From the NCBI GenBank assembly GCA_050181915.1, contig JBFXCS010000001.1:124001-188000 (forward strand): a stretch of 64,000 nt of DNA. Reading direction: 5' to 3'. Source of the stretch: JBFXCS01 sp050181915. Lineage in GTDB: Bacteria > Actinomycetota > Thermoleophilia > Miltoncostaeales > Miltoncostaeaceae. Shown piece after piece: positions 49,513 through 58,607 of the stretch. A program made the translations under genes and the position numbers. The notes beneath the pieces are model-generated. The model had not been told where the DNA came from, ran no database searches, and saw nothing but the letters and a program-made list of their open reading frames with translations. Position 1 is the stretch's first letter. The number at the start of each line of letters is the position of its first letter.

Positions 49513-52500
49513 TCAGGGGACCAGGAGCCCCTCGACGGCGGCCCGCGCCTCGTCGAGGAGCGCCGGTCCGCGGCGGTCGCCGAACTCCCCGGCGACCGCC
49601 GCGAGGGCTCCCGGCGCGCGCCGCTCGGCCGGGCCGGCGACGTGCTCCCAGGCCACCGACGGGAAGAGCCGGTTGTAGGCGAAGCGGTCCGCCAGCACCA
49701 GCAGGCGCACCGCCGTCGCGGGCGCGAGGGCGTCTCGCAGCAGCCCCCACGAGCCCAGCCCGTACAGCACCAGGCCGGTCACCGGGTAGTCGATCACCGG
49801 CCCCCCGGGCGCCATCACGCGCCGCGCCTTGCCGGCCAGCAGCTCGAAGAGCCCGTCGTCGTCCGCGCCGTGGACCGCCGCCGCGGCGAGCGCGACGGCC
49901 TCGCTGTACAGCACCCACGGCGCCAGCCCGCCGGGATCCGTCACCAGCGGATAGCGGAGGTTCCGCATCTCAGCGACCGCGACGCGATGGTGCGCGAGCC
50001 CCTGCTCGACGTGGCCCCGGGCCAGCTCCAGCTCGCCGCGGCACACCGACACCCAGATCTGCCCGCCCAGCGTGGGATGGATCCGGCTCGCGTCGAGGAT
50101 CTCCTCCACCCGCCGGTCGGCGCCGGGCTCGCCGCGCGCGATCGCGGCCATGGCCAGCACGCTGCGCAGCTGCATGGCGTCGTCCCAGGCGCCCAGCCGC
50201 TCCAGCACCGGCACCGCCATGGCGGCCTGGGCGCCGGCCTCGTCCAGCCGGCCCCGCTGGGCGTACAGCGTGGCCACCACGGTCCGCAGCAGCGCGGTCG
50301 ACCACGGGCCGTCCTCCCGCTCGTCGACCAGGCCGAGCGCGGCGCGGGCGCACTCGAGCGCGGCCTCCGGGTCGCCGGCGTTCTCCAGGGCGTGGCTCTT
50401 CCACTGCAGGGCGGCGGCCGCGACCCTCCGGTCGTCGCTCCTGGTCAGGTCGTCCAGCCGCGCGTGGTCGCTGTCGGCGCCCGGGTCCTCGCCGAGGCCG
50501 AGGAGGACGCGGACGCCGGCGCGCAGGGCCGGGTCGTCCGACTCCGGCCCGATCCGCTCCAGGACCCGCCGGCATCCCGTCGCCCGCAGGCCCGCCGCGG
50601 CGAACGAGTTGACGATCATCATCGACAGGGCGCTGCGGGCGGCGTCCGCCAGCTCGGGCGGCGGCGTCCAGCCGTCGACCAGCTCCTCGACCGCGTCGAG
50701 CAGGGCGAGGGTGCGCGCGTGGTCGCCGACGATGGTCCAGAAGGGCGCGAGGGCGCCGAGCACGGCGATCGCTGTCTCCCGCTCTCCGCCCTCGATGGAG
50801 CGGCGCAGCACGTCGGCGAGGTTCGCCTCCTCGGCCCGCACCTCGTCGACCGCGGCCACCTGGTCCCGGCCCAGCAGCCGCGGGACGGCCGCGAAGTCGC
50901 GCGCCCAGGCCGCGTACGCGTCCCGGGCCGCCTCGGCCTCGCCGGCCTCGTCCAGCTTCATCCGCCCGAACTCGCGCACCGTCTCGAGCATCCGGTACCG
51001 CACCGTGGCGCCGTCGTCGACGACGGTCAGCAGCGACTGGTCGGCCAGCTCCCCCACCACGTCCAGGGCCCCGGGGCCGAGCGCGCCCTCCGCGCCGCCG
51101 GGGCCGAACCCGTCGGCGAAGACGGACAGGCGGCGCAGGGCGCGGCGCTCGTCGTCGCCCAGCAGGTTCCACGACCAGTCGATCACGGCCAGCAGCGTGC
51201 GGTGGCGGTCGGGCGCGCTGCGGTCGCCGTCGCGCAGCAGGGCGAAGCGGTCCCCGAGGCGCCGGGCGATGTCCTCCACCGACATGGCCCTCACCTTGGC
51301 GGCCGCGAGCTCCAGGGCCAGGGGCACGCCGTCGAGGCGCTCCACGACCTCGGCCACCGCCGCCGCGTCGAGCGCCGCCCCGGGGCGCACGGCGAGCGCC
51401 CGGGTGCGGAACAGCTCGGCGGCGTCGCCGGGGTCGAGCTCCCCGAGGGGGTACACGCGCTCGGCGCGGATCCCGAGCGGGGCCCGGGTGGTGGTCACGA
51501 TGCGCAGGTCGCGGGTGACCGCGACCAGGTGGGCCGCGAGCTCGGCGACGGCGCCGACGACGTGCTCGCAGTTGTCGAGGATGAGCAGGCTGGGAGCGGC
51601 GTCGAGCTGCTGGGCGACGCGGCCGCGGACGTCGTTGCGCTGCTCGGGCGTGAGCGCCCGGCGGCTGCTCACCGAATCCCGCACCCCGAGGGCGGCGCCC
51701 ACCTCGCCCACCACGTCCTCGCCGGAGGTGACCCCCACCAGCTCCACGAAGTGCACCGCGGCCCGGTCGCTCTCGCGGCCCAGCACATGGGCGAGGCGGG
51801 TCTTGCCGAGGCCGCCCGCGCCGACGATCGACACGACCCGCGCCTCGGCGACCGCGGCGCGCAGCCGGCGCAGGTCGTCGTCGCGGCCGAGCAGCGGGGT
51901 GGGGTCGTACCGCAGCCCCTCGCGGACGGGGCTGTCCTTCGCCAGCAGCTCCCGGTGGACGCGGCGCAGCTCCTCGCCCGGCGTCGCGCCGAGCCGCTCG
52001 CGCAGCCCCACCCGGTGGGCCTCGTAGCGCTCCAGCGCTGCCGCCGGGCCGCGCACCGCCGCCTCGCTGCGCAGCAGGTCGGCCAGCAGGGCCTCGTCGC
52101 CGGGCGCGGCGGCGGCGGCCCGCTCCAGCACCGGCAGCGCGTCGGCGTGCTCGCCGGTGCGGCTGAGGGCCCGGGCGAGCACGGTGCGGGCGTCGCCGGC
52201 GGCGGCGCGCGCCTCGCGGCGCAGCTCGGCCAGCACCCCGTCCCCGCCTCCGTCGTCGCCCGCACCGTCGAGCGGCGCGGCCAGCGACAGCGCCTCGCGG
52301 GCGAGGTCGCGGGCGGCGACCGCGTCCCGGGCCAGCGCGCGGCGCGCCCCGGCCGCCCGCGCCAGCAGCAGGGCGCTGTCCACCTCGTCGCGGGGGACGC
52401 CCAGGCGGTATCCCTCGCCCTCGCGCACGACCGCCTCCGGCGCGCAGATCGAGCGGGTGCGGGACACCAGCACCTGCAGCGCCTTGGTGGCCTCGGCCGG

Positions 52501-52656
52501 CTCCCGGTCGCCCCACACGCTCTCCACCAGCCGCTCGGCCCGCACCGGCCGGCCGTCGCCCTGCGCCAGCGCGGCCAGCAGCGCCTGCGGCCGCTGCCCG
52601 GCCACCGCCGCGCCGCGCCAGCGCACTCCGTCGAGCAGGGTCAGCGTGATCGCCAC
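49513..52656 (-). CDS. SARP-type regulator with BTAD and NB-ARC-like ATPase domains
   Basis: The 1047-residue protein is organised like AfsR-type regulators. An N-terminal winged-helix DNA-binding domain is followed by a bacterial transcriptional activation domain (about 100-240), an NTPase with P-loop GAGGLGKT near residue 279 and LILDNCEHV as Walker B, and a helical region (about 480-1047) of TPR-like repeats. Such proteins activate secondary-metabolite and related genes. It lies 43 bp downstream of the ABC exporter of the siderophore operon on the same strand, so it may be co-transcribed and control that operon or the convergent drrAB pair. The start is GTG 52656. Confidence 0.85.
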   Translation of the reverse strand: MAITLTLLDGVRWRGAAVAGQRPQALLAALAQGDGRPVRAERLVESVWGDREPAEATKALQVLVSRTRSICAPEAVVREGEGYRLGVPRDEVDSALLLARAAGARRALARDAVAARDLAREALSLAAPLDGAGDDGGGDGVLAELRREARAAAGDARTVLARALSRTGEHADALPVLERAAAAAPGDEALLADLLRSEAAVRGPAAALERYEAHRVGLRERLGATPGEELRRVHRELLAKDSPVREGLRYDPTPLLGRDDDLRRLRAAVAEARVVSIVGAGGLGKTRLAHVLGRESDRAAVHFVELVGVTSGEDVVGEVGAALGVRDSVSSRRALTPEQRNDVRGRVAQQLDAAPSLLILDNCEHVVGAVAELAAHLVAVTRDLRIVTTTRAPLGIRAERVYPLGELDPGDAAELFRTRALAVRPGAALDAAAVAEVVERLDGVPLALELAAAKVRAMSVEDIARRLGDRFALLRDGDRSAPDRHRTLLAVIDWSWNLLGDDERRALRRLSVFADGFGPGGAEGALGPGALDVVGELADQSLLTVVDDGATVRYRMLETVREFGRMKLDEAGEAEAARDAYAAWARDFAAVPRLLGRDQVAAVDEVRAEEANLADVLRRSIEGGERETAIAVLGALAPFWTIVGDHARTLALLDAVEELVDGWTPPPELADAARSALSMMIVNSFAAAGLRATGCRRVLERIGPESDDPALRAGVRVLLGLGEDPGADSDHARLDDLTRSDDRRVAAAALQWKSHALENAGDPEAALECARAALGLVDEREDGPWSTALLRTVVATLYAQRGRLDEAGAQAAMAVPVLERLGAWDDAMQLRSVLAMAAIARGEPGADRRVEEILDASRIHPTLGGQIWVSVCRGELELARGHVEQGLAHHRVAVAEMRNLRYPLVTDPGGLAPWVLYSEAVALAAAAVHGADDDGLFELLAGKARRVMAPGGPVIDYPVTGLVLYGLGSWGLLRDALAPATAVRLLVLADRFAYNRLFPSVAWEHVAGPAERRAPGALAAVAGEFGDRRGPALLDEARAAVEGLLVP

Positions 52657-52699
52657 CCGGGCATTGTGCTCCCTCCGGCGCCGCCGCCGCGACGGGGGG

Positions 52700-53467
52700 T
52701 CACCCCCAGGCGCGCTTGGCGCCCTCGCGGCGCATGGCGACCACGGCGACGGCGGCCAGCCCCGCCGCGATCGCGAGCAGGACGCCCACCGGCCTCAGCA
52801 CGTCGCCCACCCCGCCGCCCTCCAGGATGGCGCGGGTGTAGCCCTCCATCGCCCAGTACACCGGCGACGCGGGCGCCACGGGCCGCACCCACTCGGGCAG
52901 GATGTCGACCGGCACGAAGCCCCCTCCCAGGCCGCCGATGATCATGGCCCCGAGGTTGGTGATCGCGTTCACCTGCTGGACGGTGGACAGCAGCGCGGCG
53001 ACGGCGACGCCCGCCGCGAGCACCAGCAGCGACACCGACGCGGCGATCAGCACCACGGCGGCCCACGAGCCCGACACGTCGAGGTCGAGGAAGGCGACGC
53101 CGACGGCGAACAGCACCACGTGCTGAACGATCAGCAGCAGGGCGGGGACGGCGAGCTTGCCCGCCGCGATCGACGGCACCGACGCGCGGCCGGCGCGCAG
53201 GCGCGGCCAGGTGCGCCAGCCGTGCTCGCGCAGGAAGGCGAACCCGACGACCGCCACCGCGAAGAAGGCGAACACGCAGGCCATGCCCGGCACGGCCTGC
53301 GCCGAGCCGGGGGCGTCGAAGTAGCCCAGGGCGGTGAGGGCGAGGCCCAGGGCGGGGCCCAGCAGCACCATCAGCACGATCGGCATGCCCACCAGGACGG
53401 CGGCCGGCACCGGGTCGTGCGCCATGATGCGCAGCTCGTTGCGGGCGATGGCGCGGGCGCCGGTCAC
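52700..53467 (-). CDS. ABC-2 exporter permease in the siderophore operon
   Basis: This 255-residue membrane protein has six hydrophobic segments and the ABC-2 feature NLGAMIIGGLGGGFVPVDILPEWVRPVAPASPVYWAMEGY. It overlaps its ATPase by GTGA. Its place directly after the siderophore genes suggests export of the finished siderophore or an intermediate. ABC-2 exporters for hydroxamates are less familiar than MFS exporters, so the role is an inference. The start is GTG 53467. Confidence 0.83.
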   Translation of the reverse strand: MTGARAIARNELRIMAHDPVPAAVLVGMPIVLMVLLGPALGLALTALGYFDAPGSAQAVPGMACVFAFFAVAVVGFAFLREHGWRTWPRLRAGRASVPSIAAGKLAVPALLLIVQHVVLFAVGVAFLDLDVSGSWAAVVLIAASVSLLVLAAGVAVAALLSTVQQVNAITNLGAMIIGGLGGGFVPVDILPEWVRPVAPASPVYWAMEGYTRAILEGGGVGDVLRPVGVLLAIAAGLAAVAVVAMRREGAKRAWG

Positions 53468-54393
53468 GGCACCGGCGCCTCGGCCCGCGCGCCGGCCCGC
53501 TCGACCAGCGCGAGGTACGCCCCCTCCAGGGAGGCGGGCACGATCTGCGCTCCGCGCAGGGCGCCCGCGTCGTCGCCCAGCGCGGCGAGCAGGTCGCGCA
53601 GCGCGGCGGCGGGGTCCGGGCAGGTCACCCGCAGGCGGCCGTCCTCCATGGGCGCTCCGCCCAGCGCGGCGACCGCCGGCGGCGCGGGGGAGGCCACGTC
53701 CAGCAGCAGGGCCGCCGAGGCGTGGCGGGCCAGCAGCTCGCCCATCGGCGCGCGGGCGATCACCCGGCCGCGGTGCAGCAGGGCGATGTCCGGTGCGAGC
53801 CCCTCGACCTCGTGCATGTAGTGCGTCGTGTAGACGACGGCGGCGCCGTCGCGGGCCAGGCCGCGCACCAGCTCCAGGATCCCCGCCCGCGTCTGGGGGT
53901 CGGCGCCGGCCGTGGGCTCGTCCAGCAGCACCAGCCGCGGCCGGTGCACCAGCGCGGCCGCGGCGTGGGCGCGGCGCTGCTCGCCGCCCGAGAGCCGGCC
54001 GGCCGGCCGGTCGCCCAGGGCGGTCAGCGACAGCGGCTCCAGCAGCTCCTCGGCGCGGCGGCGCGCCTCGCGGGCGCGGAGGCCGTGCAGCTCGCCGAAG
54101 AAGCGCAGGTTCTGACGCACCGTCAGGGCGGGGTAGAGGCCGATCTCCTGCGGTGCGACGCCCACGCCGCGGGCCCGGCGGGGGCTGCCGCCGAGCACCC
54201 GGGCGGTGCCGCGCTCCGGCCGGATGAGCCCGCTCGCGACGCCCACCAGGGTCGTCTTGCCCGACCCGTTCGGCCCCAGCAGGGCGAGCACGCGGCCGCG
54301 CGGCAGGTCGAGGTCGACGCCGTCCAGCGCCACGACCCTGCCGTAGCTCTTCGCCACGCCCGCCAGCTCGAGGGCCGGACCGGGGTCGGTCAT
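53464..54393 (-). CDS. ABC exporter ATP-binding protein in the siderophore operon
   Basis: The 309-residue ATPase has Walker A GPNGSGKTT, signature LSGGEQRRAHAAAAL and Walker B LVLLDEPTAGADPQTR. Its C-terminal 80 residues are variable, as in drug and antibiotic exporters. It overlaps the acetyltransferase by ATGA upstream and the permease by GTGA downstream, placing transport genes firmly in the biosynthetic operon. It pairs with the permease at 52700. Confidence 0.87.
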   Translation of the reverse strand: MTDPGPALELAGVAKSYGRVVALDGVDLDLPRGRVLALLGPNGSGKTTLVGVASGLIRPERGTARVLGGSPRRARGVGVAPQEIGLYPALTVRQNLRFFGELHGLRAREARRRAEELLEPLSLTALGDRPAGRLSGGEQRRAHAAAALVHRPRLVLLDEPTAGADPQTRAGILELVRGLARDGAAVVYTTHYMHEVEGLAPDIALLHRGRVIARAPMGELLARHASAALLLDVASPAPPAVAALGGAPMEDGRLRVTCPDPAAALRDLLAALGDDAGALRGAQIVPASLEGAYLALVERAGARAEAPVP

Positions 54394-54989
54394 CGCACCA
54401 CCCGCCGGCGGCGCGCGGCGAGGCGCTCGAAGTCGGCCCGCTCGCACACCATGAAGGCGGCCCGCTTGTCGGGCATGTCCACCTCGCACTCCTTGCGGAA
54501 GCCGAGGAAGGCGAGCAGGGAGAGGAAGTTGTCGTTGCGTACGTCGGGCTCGCCCACCAGCCGCAGCACGCCCGGGCGCTGGAACAGGAAGCGCACCACC
54601 GCCCGGCCGATCGCGACGCTGTAGCGGCCCAGGTACTCCTCCTCGCCGATCAGCACGTGCGCGCCCAGGTCGCCGGGCCGCACCGGCGCGTGGGCGCCCA
54701 GCACGTCGCGGTGCGGGTCGTACACCTCGATGTAGCCGACCGGCACGTCCTCGACGAAGCCGAGGTACGGGCTGCGGGCCGGGTCCTCGTCCTGGCGCAC
54801 CAGGTAGTCGTGGATCCAGTCGAGCGGCCACGCCATCTCCCAGAACTCGACGACGTGCGGGCGGTGCATCCAGGCGTGCAGCAGCGGGGTGTCGTGCTCG
54901 GGCACCACCGGGCGGGCCCACAGCCTCCGGTCGAGGGCGGGGTCGCGCTCCACGTGGGCGGTGAGCTCGGGGAGGAGGGGGGTGGTCAC
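54390..54989 (-). CDS. GNAT acetyltransferase, siderophore type (second copy)
   Basis: This 199-residue N-acyltransferase resembles IucB/RhbD. It has MHRPHVVEFWEMAWPLDWI, YIEVYDP, GAHVLIGEEEYLGRYSVAIGRAVV and the shared C-terminal DMPDKRAAFMVCER. It acylates an N-hydroxylated diamine or lysine before condensation with citrate. It is related to, but clearly different from, the enzyme at 58050 (for example HVLIGEEEYLGRYS against HVLVGPASYLGSGI), so the two may use different acyl groups or act on different amines. The start is GTG overlapping the NIS synthetase stop. Confidence 0.82.
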   Translation of the reverse strand: MTTPLLPELTAHVERDPALDRRLWARPVVPEHDTPLLHAWMHRPHVVEFWEMAWPLDWIHDYLVRQDEDPARSPYLGFVEDVPVGYIEVYDPHRDVLGAHAPVRPGDLGAHVLIGEEEYLGRYSVAIGRAVVRFLFQRPGVLRLVGEPDVRNDNFLSLLAFLGFRKECEVDMPDKRAAFMVCERADFERLAARRRRVVR

Positions 54990-56767
54990 CGGTCCCACGC
55001 GGCCTCCTCGGCGGGCGCCAGGGGATTGTCGATCCAGCCGACGGCGGCGGCGACCGGGCGCTCGGCGCCGTCGGCGTAGCCGCGGCCCAGGATCCGCACC
55101 CGGTTGAGGCACAGCTTCACGAAGGCGGGGGCCTCGAAGTCGAACAGGGCGAAGCGGGCGGCCAGCTCAGGCGCCGTCTCGTCCTGGTAGGCCGCGACGA
55201 CGCGCTCGGCGGCGTCCCAGAAGGCGCGCTCCGGATAGCCGAGGCGCTCCAGCAGGATCTCCGAGAGGTAGCGGTACACGCACACCAGCAGCCCGGCCTG
55301 GATCCACTGCGACAGCACCATCGACTCGACGCCGTCGCCTAGGGCGGCGCGCACCTCGTGCGGCAGGTCGGCCAGCTCGGGGATGGGGTCGGAGCTGATG
55401 TTCGCGTCGTCCACGAAGTCCTTCACCACCAGACCCGTGGGCAGGTCGCCGCGCAGGACCACCATGCAGTTCTGGGCGTGCGGCGAGAAGGCCGCGCCGA
55501 ACCGGTACAGCACGTGCAGCAGCGGCGGCAGCACCGCCCGGTGCAGGGCCGTGACCCACTCGTCGACCGTCACGCCGGCCCGCTCGATGAGCGGCTCCAC
55601 ATAGCCCACGCCGTCCGGGTCGCGGTGGATGAGGGCGGCCATCGTGACCGCGCGCTCGCCGGGGCGCAGGCGCGGGGCGACCGGCTCGCGCCAGATCGCC
55701 CCGAGCATCTCGGTGTGCTGGTAGGGCACGCCCGGCACCGCCTCGAAGGCGCGGTGGGCGACGCTGGCCGACGCCACCTCGCCCAGCAGCACCAGCCCGC
55801 CGGCGGCGAGGAAGGGGTCGCGGTCGACCAGCCCGGTGAACCAGGCGGTCAGCGCCGGCGCGGCGAGGGTGCGGGCGCGCGGCAGCCCGCGGTACACCGA
55901 CGTGTTGAGGATCGAGAGGGACAGCTTCATGTAGCGCCGCCGCGGATGGTCGAGATCCGACAGGGTGCGGATCGACTGCCCCGCGACGTAGCGCAGCGGC
56001 AGCTCGCCGAGGTCGGCGATCTCGCCGCGGGCGATCTCCCCAGCGTGGAGCGTCGCGATGCGGTTGCTCCACTGCCACGGGTGCACCGGCATCACGACGG
56101 CGGCGTCCGGGTCGACGCCCGCCGCGACCGCCCTGTCGCGCAGCTCGGCCCAGCCGGCCTCGCCGACCTGCTCGCGCACCACCCGCGCGTTGTCGAGGCC
56201 GGGCAGGCCGCGCCAGTCGGCCCGCCCGGCGGCGACGGCGGCCCAGCGCACCGGCACCGGCCGCTGCGCCTCGGGGGCGTAGGCCCGCAGGTCGTCGGCG
56301 CCGAAGCCCACCCGCCCCTTGGAGGCGACGATCCAGGGGTGCCCCCGCATCTCGCCCTCCACCAGCAGCGGGTCGAGGTCGAGCAGCGCGGCGGCCGGGC
56401 GGCCCCGCTCGATCTGGCCGGCGTCCGAGCGCGCCGTCATCTGGATCTCGTGCACCAGCCCCGCGGTGGTGGCGGCGTCGGCGCCCAGCAGCGGGGCGCC
56501 GATCGCGACGATCTCGGCCGCGTCCGGCAGGGGCACGCCCACCCCGTCGGCCTCGGCGCGCACCGACGCCGGGTCCACCCGCCACCAGCCCATCGCCCGC
56601 GGCGCGGCGCGGTAGGTGAGGGTGAGGGGCCCGAGGGTGAGGGTCAGCTCGCGGCCGCCGTCCGGCAGGTCGCGGCCCGGCGGGTCGATCAGGTCCTCGA
56701 AGGCCAGCTCGGTGAGCAGCTTCGCCACCAGCTCCCGGTTGGCCCGCTCCCAGGCCGCGGCGCTCAC
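54986..56767 (-). CDS. NIS siderophore synthetase, IucC/RhbF type
   Basis: This 593-residue IucA/IucC-family enzyme catalyses ATP-dependent amide formation between citrate derivatives and an N-hydroxy-N-acyl amine. Motifs include EGEMRGHPWIVASKGRVGF, the type C pattern (GHPW..xKGR.GF). VMPVHPWQWSN, AGQSIRTLSDLDHPRRRYMKLSL and SPHAQNCMVVLRGDLPTGLVVKDF follow. The last 130 residues are the FhuF-like helical tail common to these enzymes. It probably adds the second arm. The GTG start overlaps the hydroxylase stop. Length is normal. Confidence 0.9.
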   Translation of the reverse strand: MSAAAWERANRELVAKLLTELAFEDLIDPPGRDLPDGGRELTLTLGPLTLTYRAAPRAMGWWRVDPASVRAEADGVGVPLPDAAEIVAIGAPLLGADAATTAGLVHEIQMTARSDAGQIERGRPAAALLDLDPLLVEGEMRGHPWIVASKGRVGFGADDLRAYAPEAQRPVPVRWAAVAAGRADWRGLPGLDNARVVREQVGEAGWAELRDRAVAAGVDPDAAVVMPVHPWQWSNRIATLHAGEIARGEIADLGELPLRYVAGQSIRTLSDLDHPRRRYMKLSLSILNTSVYRGLPRARTLAAPALTAWFTGLVDRDPFLAAGGLVLLGEVASASVAHRAFEAVPGVPYQHTEMLGAIWREPVAPRLRPGERAVTMAALIHRDPDGVGYVEPLIERAGVTVDEWVTALHRAVLPPLLHVLYRFGAAFSPHAQNCMVVLRGDLPTGLVVKDFVDDANISSDPIPELADLPHEVRAALGDGVESMVLSQWIQAGLLVCVYRYLSEILLERLGYPERAFWDAAERVVAAYQDETAPELAARFALFDFEAPAFVKLCLNRVRILGRGYADGAERPVAAAVGWIDNPLAPAEEAAWDR

Positions 56768-58053
56768 CCGGGCGCCCCGAACGACTGGAACACGTTGCGC
56801 TCGCGCACCGGGTACACCTCGCGGCCGCAGATCGCGTTGACAATCACGGCGTTGCGGTGGGCGCCGAGGCCCAGGTCCGGGGCGCCGACGCCGTGGGTGT
56901 GCAGCTCGGCGTTCTGCACGAACAGGGTGGGGGGGCCGCCGTCGGCCCGCACCACCCGGTAGCGCTCGTCGACGAGGGGCCGTCCCAGGGCGTCGAGGCG
57001 GGCGATCTCGGTGAGGCGGGGCACCGGCGGCGGCGCCGGGCGGTACCCGGTGGCCAGCACGACGACCTCGGTGTCGTGGTCGAAGGCGACGTCCTGGTCG
57101 AGGTGGCGCAGGCGCAGCCGGTGGCCGCCGCCGGGCAGCGGCGCGATGTCGCTCAGCTCGCAGCGCGCCCGGTAGCCCACGTCGGGGTCGGGGGCGTCGG
57201 CGGTGAGGCGGTAGAGGAGGTCGTAGATGCGGGCGCCGGTCTCGGCGGAGATGCCCTTGTAGAGCAGGTCCTGCCCGGCGCGGACGGCGTCGCGGCGCTC
57301 CTGGGGGAGGCCGTGGAAGTGGGCGGTGTACTCGGGCGAGAAGTGCTCGAGGCCGAGCTTCGAGTACTCCATCGGCAGGAAGCCGGCGCTGCGCGTGAAC
57401 CAGTCGAGGCGCTGGTCGGCGCGGCCGTTCTCCAGCAGGTCGGCGAACACCTCGGCGGCGCTCTGGCCGGAGCCGATGACGGTGACCGCGGTCGAGTCGA
57501 GCGCCCGCGTGCGGGCGTCGAGGTAGGCGGCCGAGTGCAGGACGCCGTCCGGAAGGGCGCCGCCCAGGAAGGGGGGCAGCGCCGGGACGCTGCCCACGCC
57601 CAGCACGACGCGGCGCGCGCGGTGCTCGGCCACCCGCCGGCCGCGGTCGCCCGTGACCCGCACCGTCCATCCGTCGCCGTCCGGCGTCACGGCCTCGACC
57701 CGCGACCCGAAGCGGCACGAGGGCAGGCGCTCCGCCACCCAGCGGCAGTAGGCCTCGAACTCGCGCCGCAGCACGTGCAGGCGCTCGTGGAAGTAGAAGC
57801 GGTAGAGGCGGCCGCGCGCGTGCAGGTAGGCCAGGAACGAGTGGGGGCTGGTGGGGTCGGCCAGGGTCACGAGGTCGGCGAGGAAGGGCACCTGGACCTC
57901 GGCCTCCGGCAGCATCAGGCCGGGGTGCCACGAGAACTCGGGCTCGGCGTCGAAGAAGAGGGCGTCGATCTCGTCCAGCGGGTCGAGCAGGGCCGCGAGG
58001 CCCAGGTTGAAGGGCCCGATGCCCACGCCGACGACGTCGTGCGGGCCGCTCAC
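56764..58053 (-). CDS. Siderophore N-hydroxylase (IucD/RhbE family flavoprotein)
   Basis: This 429-residue FAD- and NADPH-dependent monooxygenase of the lysine/ornithine type hydroxylates the free amine of the siderophore diamine. FAD binding is by VGIGPFNLGLAALL near the N-terminus, and NADPH binding by VIGSGQSAAEVFADLL. The C-terminal ATGYRPAPPPVP is also a family motif. Substrate specificity (diaminopropane, ornithine, lysine or cadaverine) is read from the diaminobutyrate enzymes in the operon. The GTG start overlaps the preceding acetyltransferase gene. Confidence 0.9.
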   Translation of the reverse strand: MSGPHDVVGVGIGPFNLGLAALLDPLDEIDALFFDAEPEFSWHPGLMLPEAEVQVPFLADLVTLADPTSPHSFLAYLHARGRLYRFYFHERLHVLRREFEAYCRWVAERLPSCRFGSRVEAVTPDGDGWTVRVTGDRGRRVAEHRARRVVLGVGSVPALPPFLGGALPDGVLHSAAYLDARTRALDSTAVTVIGSGQSAAEVFADLLENGRADQRLDWFTRSAGFLPMEYSKLGLEHFSPEYTAHFHGLPQERRDAVRAGQDLLYKGISAETGARIYDLLYRLTADAPDPDVGYRARCELSDIAPLPGGGHRLRLRHLDQDVAFDHDTEVVVLATGYRPAPPPVPRLTEIARLDALGRPLVDERYRVVRADGGPPTLFVQNAELHTHGVGAPDLGLGAHRNAVIVNAICGREVYPVRERNVFQSFGAPG

Positions 58054-58607
58054 CGGGCGGCCCTCGTCCGGCGCTCCACCTCGCCGGGCCACAGCGCGTC
58101 CACCGCCGCGCGCGTCCAGACCATCAGCGCCGCGCGCTTGTCGGGCAGGTCGAGATGGCGGTCCACCACCCCGCCGAGGCGCTCGCAGAAGGCGATCATG
58201 CGGCGGTTGCGGGCGTCCGGCTCGCACACCACCCGCTCGGCGCCGGGCTCGGACATCAGCCTCAGCACCACCTCGCGCCCCAGCCGCCGCGGGATGCCGC
58301 TGCCGAGGTACGAGGCGGGGCCCACCAGGACGTGCCAGCCCCGGTCGCCCGGCCGCGCCTCGTAGTGGGCGGCGAGCGGGTCGTCGGCCGCCGCGTAGGT
58401 CTCGAGGTAGGCGAAGGGGATCCCGCAGTCGTCGACGGCGATCCACGAGCGCGAGTGGGGCAGGGCGATCTGGCCCTCGAGGTAGCGGCGGGTGCGCTCG
58501 GGATCGCCCTCCAGGTCCCACCAGGGGATGACGTGGGGCTGCTGCATCCAGCCGTGCAGCAGGGCGAGGTCGGCGTCGGCGTCGGCCGGTCGCAGGTCGA
58601 TGCTCAC
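58050..58607 (-). CDS. GNAT acetyltransferase, siderophore type (first copy)
   Basis: This 185-residue RhbD/IucB-like N-acyltransferase has LHGWMQQPHVIPWWDLEG near residue 20 and HVLVGPASYLGSGIPRRLGREVVLRLM, the acyl-CoA binding region. Its C-terminus has LDLPDKRAALMVWTR. It probably acetylates the N-hydroxy-diamine made by the hydroxylase encoded next. The start is GTG overlapping the NIS synthetase stop (GTGA). In the rhizobactin 1021 scheme one such enzyme is enough, so the second copy at 54390 is an interesting addition. Confidence 0.87.
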   Translation of the reverse strand: MSIDLRPADADADLALLHGWMQQPHVIPWWDLEGDPERTRRYLEGQIALPHSRSWIAVDDCGIPFAYLETYAAADDPLAAHYEARPGDRGWHVLVGPASYLGSGIPRRLGREVVLRLMSEPGAERVVCEPDARNRRMIAFCERLGGVVDRHLDLPDKRAALMVWTRAAVDALWPGEVERRTRAAR

